DNA from: Azolla pinnata
Taxonomy: Eukaryota; Streptophyta; Polypodiopsida; Salviniales; Salviniaceae
Length of the DNA stretch: 39,867 nucleotides
Reading direction: 5' to 3'
NCBI GenBank assembly: GCA_037176905.1
Contig: JBBBWG010026223.1
Location: 26,470 to 66,336, forward strand
In this document: one piece after another, positions 18,859 to 27,387 of the stretch
How positions within the stretch are numbered: the first letter of the stretch is position 1
How the letters are laid out: every line of letters begins with the position of its first letter
Translations under genes and position numbers: made by a program
Notes under the pieces: generated by a model
Databases searched by the model: none
Told to the model about the DNA's origin: nothing
Seen by the model: only the letters and a program-made list of their open reading frames with translations

Positions 18859-19138
18859 TCAAGCGAGACCAGCCATAAAGTCTTCAAAGTTCCAATCGTT
18901 GAAGAGGTCTCGCCTCACGGCATGGCATCGCACAAGGCGTGGGGTATCGTCAGCTACTGCTGATGCTGCTGATGCTGCTGCTGCTGCTGCTGCTGCTGCA
19001 AGAGGAGGAGGAGGAGGAGGAGAAGCACTCTGTGAAGGAGCCGGAGCGACTCGAGAACCCGAGTTCAAATCTGCAAAAGGCTGCTGTTGATGCTGGTGTT
19101 GATGATGAAGATGATGTTGATGTTGATGTTGTTGATGC

Positions 19139-19169
<31 letters not shown>

Positions 19170-19332
19170 GATGATGATGATGATGATGCTGTTGCCGATG
19201 CTGTTGTGTCTGTGGTGGTTTCCTTGCAGTTGCCCAGCAGCATGAGACCTCTACATCGGACCTTGTCGACTGGCTCCTCGCAAACTCTCGCGAGGTCTCC
19301 ATAGCCGGACACACAAGGCAGGCTAAGCTCAT
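18859..19332 (-). CDS. Poly-Gln/His frame with acidic C-terminus, uncertain gene
   Basis: The minus-strand frame holds QTQQHRQQ, six His, eleven Gln, a Gln-His mosaic, then QPFADLNSGSRVAPAP, a Pro run, an Ala run and a non-repetitive end: RLVRCHAVRRDLFN then DWNFEDFMAGLA and TGA (18859-18861). The tail, with Trp/Phe among acidic residues, resembles transcription activation segments. No DNA-binding domain is visible. Other frames across the repeat are also open (poly-Ser/Thr on the same strand), so the frame choice rests on the unique C-terminus. Possible acceptors lie near 19340 and 19425, but I could not assemble an upstream gene. It may be the last exon of a transcription factor or a chance frame. 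Confidence 0.35.
18955..19195. repeat. CTG/GGA/TTG/GAT triplet microsatellites
   Basis: Successive GCT runs (18958-18998), GGA runs (18999-19022), TTG runs (19137-19168) and GAT runs (19168-19186) in one block. Confidence 0.8.
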
Positions 19333-19919
19333 TTTTCAAGCATATACAAGTTACATATGCATATAGATCTGCCTTCCCTGGTTGCACTGCTCTGCTCGAC
19401 TCCACTCTACGCTCGATAAGAGCTGCACAAAACCACATTTGCTTACGAGGAAGCTCCGAGGAGGAGGGGATCAAAATCAAACCTAAAAAAATCCGTTCCG
19501 CTGAATACATACATTAGCAAACACAAACCCTAAAATCATGTGCATACATTCGCAGACACATACGCTCAATCATTGACCAGTATACATACGCTGAGAAAGC
19601 CCGGACATGCATATACAAGAGATAATTTGCATGCATACATACAAACATCTTGGCCCTAGCTGCTTCCGCATCCAGCATCATGCACATACTGCAGATCTAC
19701 TACATGCACAACATCTTGCCCATGCCCGACGCATTCAGATCTGCATGCACTTGTTGAACTAATTTCTATGTGATGAACATTGCCTTCTTCATTCATATGC
19801 TGGACATTAGCTTCATGCAGCCAGCCATCAAAATCAGAATTACCAGTAGGCCAACATCAGCTACCACATGCAAAATATTGGATATATCAATCAGCGATAT
19901 CAGCACCCACACACACATA

Positions 19920-20130
19920 AACACGTATACGTACATGTACACTGACATGTAGAAATACACATACAAATAGGCGGCAATCAAGTTCACAAACAGATACAGG
20001 TACAGATTTGCATACACACGTACATGTACATTGACATGTAGAAATACACAAACAAATAGGCGGCAAACAAGTTCACAAACACATACAAGTACAGATTCGC
20101 ATACAGACAGGTACAGATTCACATATAATA
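19920..20130. repeat. 89-bp tandem duplication
   Basis: GTACATGTACACTGACATGT at 19931 recurs as GTACATGTACATTGACATGT at 20020. Both are followed by AGAAATACACA, CAAATAGGCGGCAA and AAGTTCACAAACA. Confidence 0.8.
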
Positions 20131-20149
20131 CACACACACAGATCACACA

Positions 20150-20520
20150 GAGATCACAAACAGTTGCAATTTAGAATGCTCATGCATGCACACATACACA
20201 TATATCACAAACAGTTACAATGCCAGATGCTCATGCATGCACACATACACATATATCACAAACAATCACAATTTCGCATCCTCATGAATGCACAAATAGT
20301 TACAATTTCACATGCTTATGCATGCATACATACACATATATCACAAACAATCACAATTTCGCGTCCTCGTGCATGCACGCATACACATGTATCACAAACC
20401 ATTACAAATTTCGCATCCTCATGCATGCACGCATACACATACATCACAAACCATTACAAATTTCACACTTCACGTGCCCATACATCACAAACAACCACAA
20501 TTTCACATACTCATGCATGT
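20150..20520. repeat. About 50-60 bp minisatellite (ATCACAAACA...CATGCATGCACACATACACA)
   Basis: About six copies of CACAAACAATCACAATTTCG then CATCCTCATGCATGCACGCA then TACACATATAT. Frames through it give only repeat peptides. Confidence 0.82.
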
Positions 20521-20870
20521 GCACGTACACAGGCACGGATCACAAACAAAAGACGGGAAGTGAAGAGGCGAAATCCCCACAGAACCGAGAAGCTCAGCAA
20601 TAGAACCATTGAGAGAGAATCTTACATGTCAAAGAAGAAGAGTTTGCAGCTACTGCTTACAAGTTAAAGGTTAGCAAGCAAGCACAAATTTCATGCCTCT
20701 TTTTCTTCTCTAGCTCTCTATCTCTGGGTCACTCTCAGCCCAAGCTTGAAAGGAAAGGAGAAACAGGGGAGAGACAAACCTGCAGGTTTGGGGGGGGTGT
20801 TCCTGGAAGGTAAGGCTACCCAAATTAAGCAAGCAACAACATCAACAGGAGCACAGGGCTCAGAGCAGAG

Positions 20871-20878
20871 TATAAATA
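20871..20878 (+). promoter_or_regulatory. Possible TATA box before a (CTT)n tract
   Basis: TATAAATA stands in a locally GC-richer stretch and is followed by (TTC)n from about 20887 to 20945, an arrangement common in plant 5' leaders. No clear coding exon follows on the plus strand, so this is weak. Confidence 0.2.
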
Positions 20879-20884
20879 TGCCAT

Positions 20885-20885
20885 C

Positions 20886-20916
<31 letters not shown>

Positions 20917-20946
20917 CTTCTTCCTTCTTTCTTCTTCTTCTTCTTC
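20885..20946. repeat. (CTT)n microsatellite
   Basis: CTTCTT runs with one TTC/TTTC interruption. It reads as poly-Leu, poly-Phe or poly-Ser in the open frames of this area, which is why I do not call a gene here. Confidence 0.85.
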
Positions 20947-21124
20947 TGTTCTGTCTGTTCTTTGATTCCTCTAAAAGTAGTTATTGAAATTGCATTTGGG
21001 TGCCCCCAACAAGAGAGGCTTCCCTATTCTGCTTTTTCTGCTTTCTCTTCTTTTAGCTTTTTCTGGAGCGATCGATCGATTGATCACAAAAGCAATGGAT
21101 TAGGGGCCTTGATCGCATCGATCA

Positions 21125-21310
21125 AGATCTTAATCATGCAGATCAGGAGCTTAATCATGCAGATCGGGAGCTTTAATCATGCAGGTTAGGAGCTTTAATC
21201 GTGCAGATTAGGAGCTTTAATCGTGCAGATTAGGAGCTTAATCATGCAGATTAGGAGCTTTAATCATGCAGATCGGGAGCTTAATCGTGCAGATCAGGAA
21301 CTCATTGGCC
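21125..21310. repeat. 22-24 bp minisatellite (GGAGCTTTAATCATGCAGAT)
   Basis: About eight copies of GGAGCTT(T)AATCRTGCAGAT(C/T)A(G), some with an extra T. The flanks contain CGATCGATCGATTGATCA palindromes (21070-21085 and 21315-21335). Confidence 0.85.
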
Positions 21311-21339
21311 CAAGGCTTGATTGATCACATCGATCGGGA

Positions 21340-21885
21340 GCTTAGCCATGCGAGTCGCGAGCTCGCTGTCCCAACTGCGGCAAGAGGCATCTTCTTCTTC
21401 CGGACAGCGACGCGGAAAGCATCGATCGACCGTTCTGTAGCGCTTGCTCGGGGCTTCTCTGGGTTTCCGTCCTCTGCGACGGGGTTGCGTAACCGGACTC
21501 GAGAATGATCGGGTGCCAACGCATCGCTTTCATGCCCCTTGTCTGGGTAGTTAGCGAGTTGGCAGACATTTCAAACCCAGTTTGTGTTTGACAGAGGCCA
21601 GGAAAAAAAAAAAGCAGCAACAGCAACAACAACAACAGCAACAGAAGTAGAAGCAGAAGCAGAAGAAGAAGCTGTCGAATTCAGCACCATCGTGGGTCCC
21701 GGCGAACGTTGTTTCAGACACCAGAGGCACAGAATCACATGCACTCCCCATGTGCTCCCACTCCGATCTGCTCTCTACTGCTGCTTGCTGATCATCATCA
21801 TCATCGCTGATCGTCGTCTGACTCCTCTTTTTACGGAAGCGACGCAGATGCGACTGCCCCCCATGCCCCACACACCCACTTGCGC
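21340..21885. other. GC-richer single-copy patch, coding status unclear
   Basis: Non-repetitive sequence with several open frames on both strands, interrupted by CAA/CAG and GAAGAA tracts (21605-21675) and an ATC run (21793-21806). None of the translations matched a family I know. It may be a 5' exon or leader of an unidentified gene. Confidence 0.3.
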
Positions 21886-21889
21886 TTTG

Positions 21890-22035
21890 CTCGATGCATG
21901 CACCGCATGCATAACATACTCTATAGTGCATGCATGCATGCATGCGCCGCATGCATAACATACTGTACAGTGCATGCATGCATGCATGCACCCATGGGAT
22001 CACATGCGTCACAGCATACATGCATGCATGCATGC
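21890..22035. repeat. ATGCATGC-rich palindromic tract
   Basis: Three near-copies of CATGCATGCATGCGCCGCATGC then ATAACATACT-TAGTG. The sequence resembles the intron 3 repeat of the lipase in its TGCATGCA content. Confidence 0.75.
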
Positions 22036-22419
22036 CCTCATGCGACCTTCAGGGTAAGTCTCCTGTAGCCTTCATGCGTTTCATGGCCTTCGCCTTCCAG
22101 ACATCGTTAGCTGACATTAAGACATTCTGTTCAACAATAACAAGAAAGCCGATACATCCACACATGCATGCATGCACACATACAGACAGATACTCCGTCT
22201 TTCCTCGCCATTAGTAGAGAATCGCCTTTTTATGGGGGGGAAATTTTGCGGATCGCTCCTCATCGATGCGATGCTCTTATCATTGTCGCCATCCTCAGTA
22301 CGTATGTATTTATATACGTACTTTGGCGTTGGATCGAGTTGGGTGGATGTGTTCATTCATTCACTAGAGAATAAGGACAAAGGGGCCCATAACATTAAGA
22401 GCATCTCCATGCAAATGAA

Positions 22420-22585
22420 TGTGTGCATACATTCATGCATGTATGTATGTGTATGTATATGTATGTATGTGTGTGTGTATCTATGCATGCATGCATGTAT
22501 GTATGTATGCGTGTGTGTATGTATGTATGTACGTATGTATGGATGTATAGATGTATGTATGCGCGTGTGTGTGTGTATGAAGACA
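22420..22585. repeat. (ATGT)n / (GTGT)n microsatellite
   Basis: ATGTATGTATGT with GTGTGTGT and TGCATGCATGCATG segments. No gene. Confidence 0.8.
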
Positions 22586-24231
22586 CGATCAAGTAAATGA
22601 CGGCCATTTGTTTAAACTTGATTATGAAAGGTCAGTTTATTTTGTTTCGATTCTTTTCCTTTGGAAAAGATCTGCTCGACATAGATACATGTACTCGGAG
22701 ATTTGTACACGATCTGATGTATGGTCATGTTTACAGGAAGAATCGCTGGATATCGAACAAGAAGGATTTGCTGCTGTTCGATCATGGCAAAAGCAAACCC
22801 AACATGTGTGTATCGATGATGAGAATGTTGACATGATTCTCCGTTATATTTCGACTCCATGTCGCGTGCACTGTCTGTAATGTTAAGAGGTTGTGTTCAT
22901 GCATGCATGCATACCTTTCTAACTTAGATTTATCGACATTTTGGAGACCAATGGCAAACGCATGCGCATTCATTCAACATGCATTCGAAATGCATGCACC
23001 ATATGGTAGCGATCGAGGTTATGCAATAATGCATCATCATGTAGGTAGGTAGGTGGGCATTCCATTATATTGATCGAATTTGATAAGCACTTTTGAGGAT
23101 CGATTCTCTTGTTAACAATTGATTGAGGAGTAAAGATATTACTCGAATGTTTTTTGGTTTGTGCACTCGATTCAACCATCACTTTAAAGAGTGATGGCTT
23201 AATGAGAGTCTAAAAACTTTGAAATAAATCTTGAGCCCAAAATACAACTTGAAGTATAATTCTTCCTGGTAAATTGTTTTCATGCATGGAAGGAAATGTG
23301 TAATCTTAGTGTAAAGAGATCAATTCGATCTTTTGTACAAATGTATTACAGTTTTATAATGACCTCTTGTCATAATTATCACAACAGAAGCTCATAGACA
23401 ATGATAGACTCAAAAGAACCAAAAAAACAAAATACTATATTGTTATGAAACTTGGTGTACATTTGTACTTTCTAAAAATGCCAAGAAAAGTTGCAAATCA
23501 TTTAAGGGGATTTTCTTCACTCAAAATGGTGTGATGCCCCTCCTAAGTGGCTATTCCTTTCGAACAACATTTACTTACAAGAGGTTGATTGGTTGACATA
23601 AGTTTTTAAACTCCAACTTTTTATAATGCATAACAGCTTATATTATAATATGCTATTCAAACATCTAGGTACAAGCAAGGATTAATTTGCATGAAACTAA
23701 AATAAACAAAGCACAATTCGTAGTTGCTCATGTTGGATCAACTTGTTCAGTGCACCCCACTAATACTAGTACGAATCTTTTTATGAAAAAAAAAGGCATT
23801 GAAAACTAACATTAAACCAAAATGGTTCAATACTAAAGCCACTGGGCTATTTATTATACTTTGGCTCTGATAACTTGTGACGATGACATACATCGTACAT
23901 CATTTCGACACTGTGAACTCGCCTATCATTTAAGATATTATCTAAGCATTACAATACAATATTCATTATCATTTAAGATATTATCTAAGCATTACAATAC
24001 AATATTTATTAAATAAAGTAAGATAGCTTAGGTGGATAAAACTTTAGTTTTTATATGCAAATGTCACAAGTTCAAACAATTACATAAGCCATTTTATGTT
24101 AGCATCCATGATAATAACAATGAACTGTAAAACAAACAGATTTGCTCTAGGTCATCCCTCGTCGTTTCTTAGGCAATAAGCATGGCTCATCTTAATTTTT
24201 TGAGCTTGTTTTCCCACTGATCCTATTTTAT
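22586..24231. other. AT-rich intergenic DNA
   Basis: Mostly AT-rich unique sequence. One 43-bp direct repeat is visible at 23924-24009 (TATCATTTAAGATATTATCT then AAGCATTACAATACAATATT, twice). No protein-like frame is longer than about 90 residues and none was recognised. Confidence 0.55.
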
Positions 24232-24579
24232 TTGAGCTGTTCGGAGCCTATTAAGGCAACTTCAGAGCTATATCCAAGATATGGACCACATGGCAGGACC
24301 TTATTTCAGCCTGGAATGTGGTTTAGGGTTTATGGTTTCCTTCATGACATTTCAACTGAATATCTTCCATTAGTACAGACAACAGTGCGAGTTAGCAAGA
24401 TAGACCAGCAAGATCAATCAAAGCTTTGTTACATACAATACAGGGAAAAGAAAACAATCATGAGCTCAGGAACCATCTCCACGTGGAATTTGACGCAAAG
24501 AAAAACATACCCTACCCAGCATTATGCAAAGGAGATACCCGAGCTCAAGCAAGAGTCGGCGCAACCATACATCAGATAG
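24232..24579 (+). other. Open frame of 115 codons, possible remnant of a gene or element
   Basis: The frame first opens with a non-ATG codon. It reads SEPIKATSELYPRYGPHGRT, then FQPGMWFRVYGF and LHDISTEYLPLVQTT, with ordinary amino-acid composition and no repeat. I do not recognise it, no splice partner is obvious, and it lies in AT-rich intergenic DNA. It could be an exon or a decayed retroelement piece. Confidence 0.25.
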
Positions 24580-24610
24580 ATAGATTTGATCATCGTCTTC
24601 CAAACATAGA

Positions 24611-24682
24611 CTATGGTAGGGATCGAACTTATAGCCTCGTGGTAACAAGACATCATGCTTAACTACAAGATTTCGGCACATC
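24611..24682 (-). other. tRNA-like (SINE-like) sequence
   Basis: The minus strand carries TGTAGTTAAGCATG, similar to an A box, and AGTTCGATCCC, a good B box, about 30 nt apart. Between them TCTTG and CGAGG could pair around a 6-nt loop. A true tRNA has a 7-nt anticodon loop, so I read this as a tRNA-derived repeat or a decayed tRNA. Confidence 0.25.
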
Positions 24683-24825
24683 GGATGACGATGGCATTAC
24701 ATCAGAAAAGGGAGATCGACGACGTCAAGTTCATCCTGAGAAAAGAAAAAGAAAAACAAAACACTCGAGAGAGCAGGGTTGTGCAACAAACCACCCGTGG
24801 GGAATGTGAGAGATGATCGTTGGCG

Positions 24826-25027
24826 AGGAGGAGGAGGAGGAGGAGGAGGAGATGGACAAGATGCTACGAATGCAGAGCATCGAATGCAATGAAAGGCGGG
24901 CAGATGATTACCATGGACCGGGTTGAATCGAAGCGAAGCAGGCGACGGTGCCAATCGCTCGATCGATCGCATCACGCGAGGCATCGATCGATTCGATTCG
25001 ATTCGATTCGATTCGATTCGATTCGAT
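24826..25027. repeat. (GGA)n and (GATTC)n microsatellites
   Basis: GAGGAGGAG at about 24826-24852 and a pentamer run ATTCG x8 at 24985-25025, lying in the 3' flank of the minus-strand gene that ends at 25068. Confidence 0.85.
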
Positions 25028-25067
25028 GCCGGCGATGAAGAGTGAGTGCATGGAGGAGGGAAAAGCC

Positions 25068-25640
25068 TCAGGCATTGTAGAGGCTGGCGACTTGGGCCGA
25101 AGGGTCATCTGCGCTTTCTGCATCCTCCTGTTTGCGGCCGTACACGTCGATGCTGAGGTCCTGCTTGATGTTGTCGGCATCGGTGACGTTGCGAACGTGG
25201 TTGACGATGCGCTTGTCGGCGAGGGAGAAATTGAAGTCGGATCGGACGGCGCCGGGAGCGGGCGCGAGGCGCATCAGGTTGTTCACGGCGTGATCGCGCT
25301 TCCACGTGCGCGCGGCGCACTTGGCGCGGAACTCGAAATCCTCGCAGAACCTCCCGATCGAGAACTCCCGGGGCAACGCGGACACATCCTGCTCCAGCGA
25401 TTCTCCCAGTGTCGCGGTCGTGACGTGCAGGTACGACGTTGCTCCGCCGTTCTCCATGCATTCCAACGCGCTCGCTCCGATCGGCTCGATCAGGAAGAGA
25501 TCGCGGATCTTCCCCCCGCCTTCCGCCTCCTGCTCGAAGCAGTGCGCTAACCCTAGCACCAGATGATCCTCGTGCCCCCACTCCGGATCCTCCCCGATCA
25601 ATCCGTCTCCGCCCTCGCCGACGCTGCTTCTTGCTGCCAT
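25068..25640 (-). CDS. Conserved-looking single-exon gene of unknown function (190 aa)
   Basis: From the ATG at 25640 the product begins MAARSSVGEGGDGLIGEDPE and contains GHEDHLVLGLAHCFEQEAEG, KIRDLFLIEPIGASALECME, SALPREFSIGRFCEDFEFRA and DHAVNNLMRLAPAP. It ends SAQVASLYNA with TGA at 25068-25070. The composition is that of a soluble, mixed alpha/beta protein; no membrane segment or catalytic motif is seen and I do not recognise the family. The frame stays open upstream to 26270 through Ser/Ala/Arg-rich and Leu-Gly repeat sequence, with other ATGs (for example MAAALQSFASA near 26128). An N-terminal extension resembling a transit peptide is therefore possible. I chose 25640 because protein-like sequence starts there. 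It is divergent from ATR. Confidence 0.6.
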   Translation of the reverse strand: MAARSSVGEGGDGLIGEDPEWGHEDHLVLGLAHCFEQEAEGGGKIRDLFLIEPIGASALECMENGGATSYLHVTTATLGESLEQDVSALPREFSIGRFCEDFEFRAKCAARTWKRDHAVNNLMRLAPAPGAVRSDFNFSLADKRIVNHVRNVTDADNIKQDLSIDVYGRKQEDAESADDPSAQVASLYNA

Positions 25641-25698
25641 GCTCCTCCTCCTCCTGCTCCTTGCATTCTCCCATCCCTTTCTTCTTCTGCTCTCTGAC

Positions 25699-25759
25699 CC
25701 TAGCCCTAACCCTAGCCCTAACCCTAACCCTAACCTTAACCCTAACCCTAACCCTAACG
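25699..25759. repeat. Short CCCTAA-type telomere-like array
   Basis: About ten hexamers of CCCTAACCCTAA/CCCTAGCCCTAA, the TTAGGG type, sit just upstream of the ATG at 25640. This is a different repeat from the TTTAGGG heptamer seen 500 bp away. In the frame of the downstream gene it would encode alternating Leu-Gly; on the plus strand it encodes Pro-Asn or Leu-Thr. Confidence 0.9.
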
Positions 25760-26270
25760 CGCTCGGCGATGATGCCAGGAAAGATGAGCCCCGTAGCAAC
25801 AGCGATGAGGATGATGGCCTACCTCGCCGCGACGATGATGCCGCTGCTGCTGCTGATGATGACCCCGACGCAGACGACGCCACTGAGACGGCCGCAGATG
25901 CAGACGCTGACGCTGAAGACGACGAAGACGAAGTCGAAGTCGAAGACGAAGATGAAGACGACGGAATGGAAGCGGCACAGGAACGATGCGATGCCGATGA
26001 GAGAGGCGCTGCAGCGGAAGCCGGGAGGAAAGCGGCGCGGCGCTGCTGGAGCGGGGCGTCTGTGCACCTGTCGGCCGCTGCCGCTGCCGCTGCTGCTGCG
26101 CTTGCGAAGCTTTGCAGGGCAGCAGCCATGGCGCCTGTCGGAAGCGACCAGATATTTTCTGCGATCTTCTTCTGCGGGGAAGACGAGGGAGGGATACGTA
26201 GTGTTTGTGGATAGAGGGACCATATCCACTCCTCATTGGCCAAGAACTGCTCAGTTTCACCATTGACCAC
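25760..26270. other. GC-rich triplet/hexamer-biased region open in several frames
   Basis: Rich in GAC, GAA, GAT and GCT triplets, so frames on both strands lack stops (poly-Ser/Ala/Arg on minus, Asp/Glu/Ala-rich on plus). It is probably the leader or promoter of the 25068-25640 gene, or an N-terminal extension of it. Confidence 0.5.
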
Positions 26271-26286
26271 CTGTTGGTTTTCCCAG

Positions 26287-27070
26287 TTTAGGGTTTAGGG
26301 TTTAGGGTTTAGGGTTTAGGGTTTAGGGTTTAGGGTTTATCAGTCCTTGTTTAGGGTTAGGGCCTAGACCCGGCCCTTGTTTAGGGTTAGGGTTTACACC
26401 CTGCCCCTGTTTAGGGTTAGGGTTTACGCCCGACCCTTGCTCAGGGTTTAGGTTTTACTTGTTTAGACTTCAGGGCTAAAACTCGACCGCGATCCAATGT
26501 TTAGGGTTTACCAACTTATGGGATTAAGGTTTAAGGTTCTCATGTTTAGGGTTTATCCTTAGCCCTAAACTAGGGTTTACTAGCTTCGGGTTTGTCCTCG
26601 GCCCAAGACTAGGAGTTTACTAGTTTAGGGCTTAGGTTTGCTCTTGGCCCTAGTTTAGGTAGGGTCCATTGTTTTACTGGTTTAGGGTTTACTAGTTCAA
26701 GTTTCAAGGTTCAAGGTTTACCTGTTTAGGGTTTTTACTAGTTTAGGGTTTTTACTAGTTTAGGGTTTAAGGTTTACCAGTTTAGGGTTTAGGGTTTACT
26801 AGTTTAGGGTTTAGGGTTTAAGGTTTACCAGTTTAGGGTTTGCTCTTGGCCGTGGTTTAGGGTCTATTGTTTATCGGTTTAGGTTTTTACTAGCTCAAAG
26901 TTTAAGGTTTAAGGTTTACTAGTTCAAGGTTTAAGGCTTAGGGTTTGCTCTTGGCACCGGTTTCGGGTTTGCTCTTGGCGCTGGTTTAGGGTTTATGTTT
27001 ACGAGTTTAGGGTTTCGGGTTTAGTGTTTAGGGTTTACACTCAACCCATGTTTAGGGTCTTCTACGGTTT
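26287..27070. repeat. TTTAGGG array degrading into a TTTAGGGTTTACTAG satellite
   Basis: Seven clean TTTAGGG heptamers at about 26287-26337 pass into diverged units such as TTTAGGGTTAGGGTTTACRC, CTAGTTTAGGGTTTTTA and GTTTAAGGTTTACCAG. The orientation is constant (G-rich on plus). It fills most of the gap between the divergent 25640 gene and ATR. Confidence 0.92.
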
Positions 27071-27087
27071 GCCAATTTAGGGGTTTA

Positions 27088-27235
27088 CGCTACGTACGTA
27101 CGTATATGTATATATATACATACGTACGTATATGTATGTATATAGACGTACGTATATGTATGTATATCGACGTACGTATATGTATGTATATAGACGTACG
27201 TATATGTATGTATATAGACGTACGTACGTACGTAT
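27088..27235. repeat. 25-bp TACGTACGTATATGTATGTATATAG minisatellite before ATR
   Basis: About five copies of ACGTACGTATATGTATGTAT plus ATAG lie within 150-300 bp of the ATR start codon. The unit is alternating purine-pyrimidine and partly self-complementary. It brings many TACGTA cores into the proximal promoter. Confidence 0.88.
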
Positions 27236-27257
27236 CGTCCAAAATAGGACTGCAAAC

Positions 27258-27273
27258 TTTGGCGCGCGGGAAT
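27258..27273 (+). promoter_or_regulatory. Overlapping E2F-type sites in the ATR promoter
   Basis: TTTGGCGCGCGGGAAT contains TTTGGCGC on plus (27258-27265) and ATTCCCGC on minus (27266-27273). Both fit the E2F consensus WTTSSCSS. The pair lies 115-130 bp before the ATR ATG, the usual place for E2F sites in plant S-phase and repair genes. Binding is inferred. Confidence 0.6.
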
Positions 27274-27387
27274 CGATTCCTTTCTCTCTCCCCGCAGAGA
27301 TTCCAGCACTCCATCTCTTCTTCTCTGCAGAGATTCGAGCTCCGTCATCACCGTCTTCTTCTCCTCCTGTATCTGCCGTTCCAAACG

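Noticed and set aside
22070..22145. Minus-strand segment NVLMSANDVWKAKAMKRMKA after an AACAG acceptor
   Set aside because: Only about 25 residues before a stop, with no partner exon or known family; the opposite strand is equally open.
24705..24745. Minus-strand mini exon DELDVVDLPFLM after a very good TTTTCTTTTCTCAG acceptor, with a GTAATC donor near 24914
   Set aside because: I could not join it in frame to the 25068-25640 gene before that gene's own stop. It may be a 3' UTR intron or part of another transcript.
25639..26214. Plus-strand frame beginning with a Leu-rich signal-like sequence
   Set aside because: It consists of CTC/CCCTAA/GAC repeat translation and lies opposite the leader of a better-supported gene. 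Kept only as part of the multi-frame finding.
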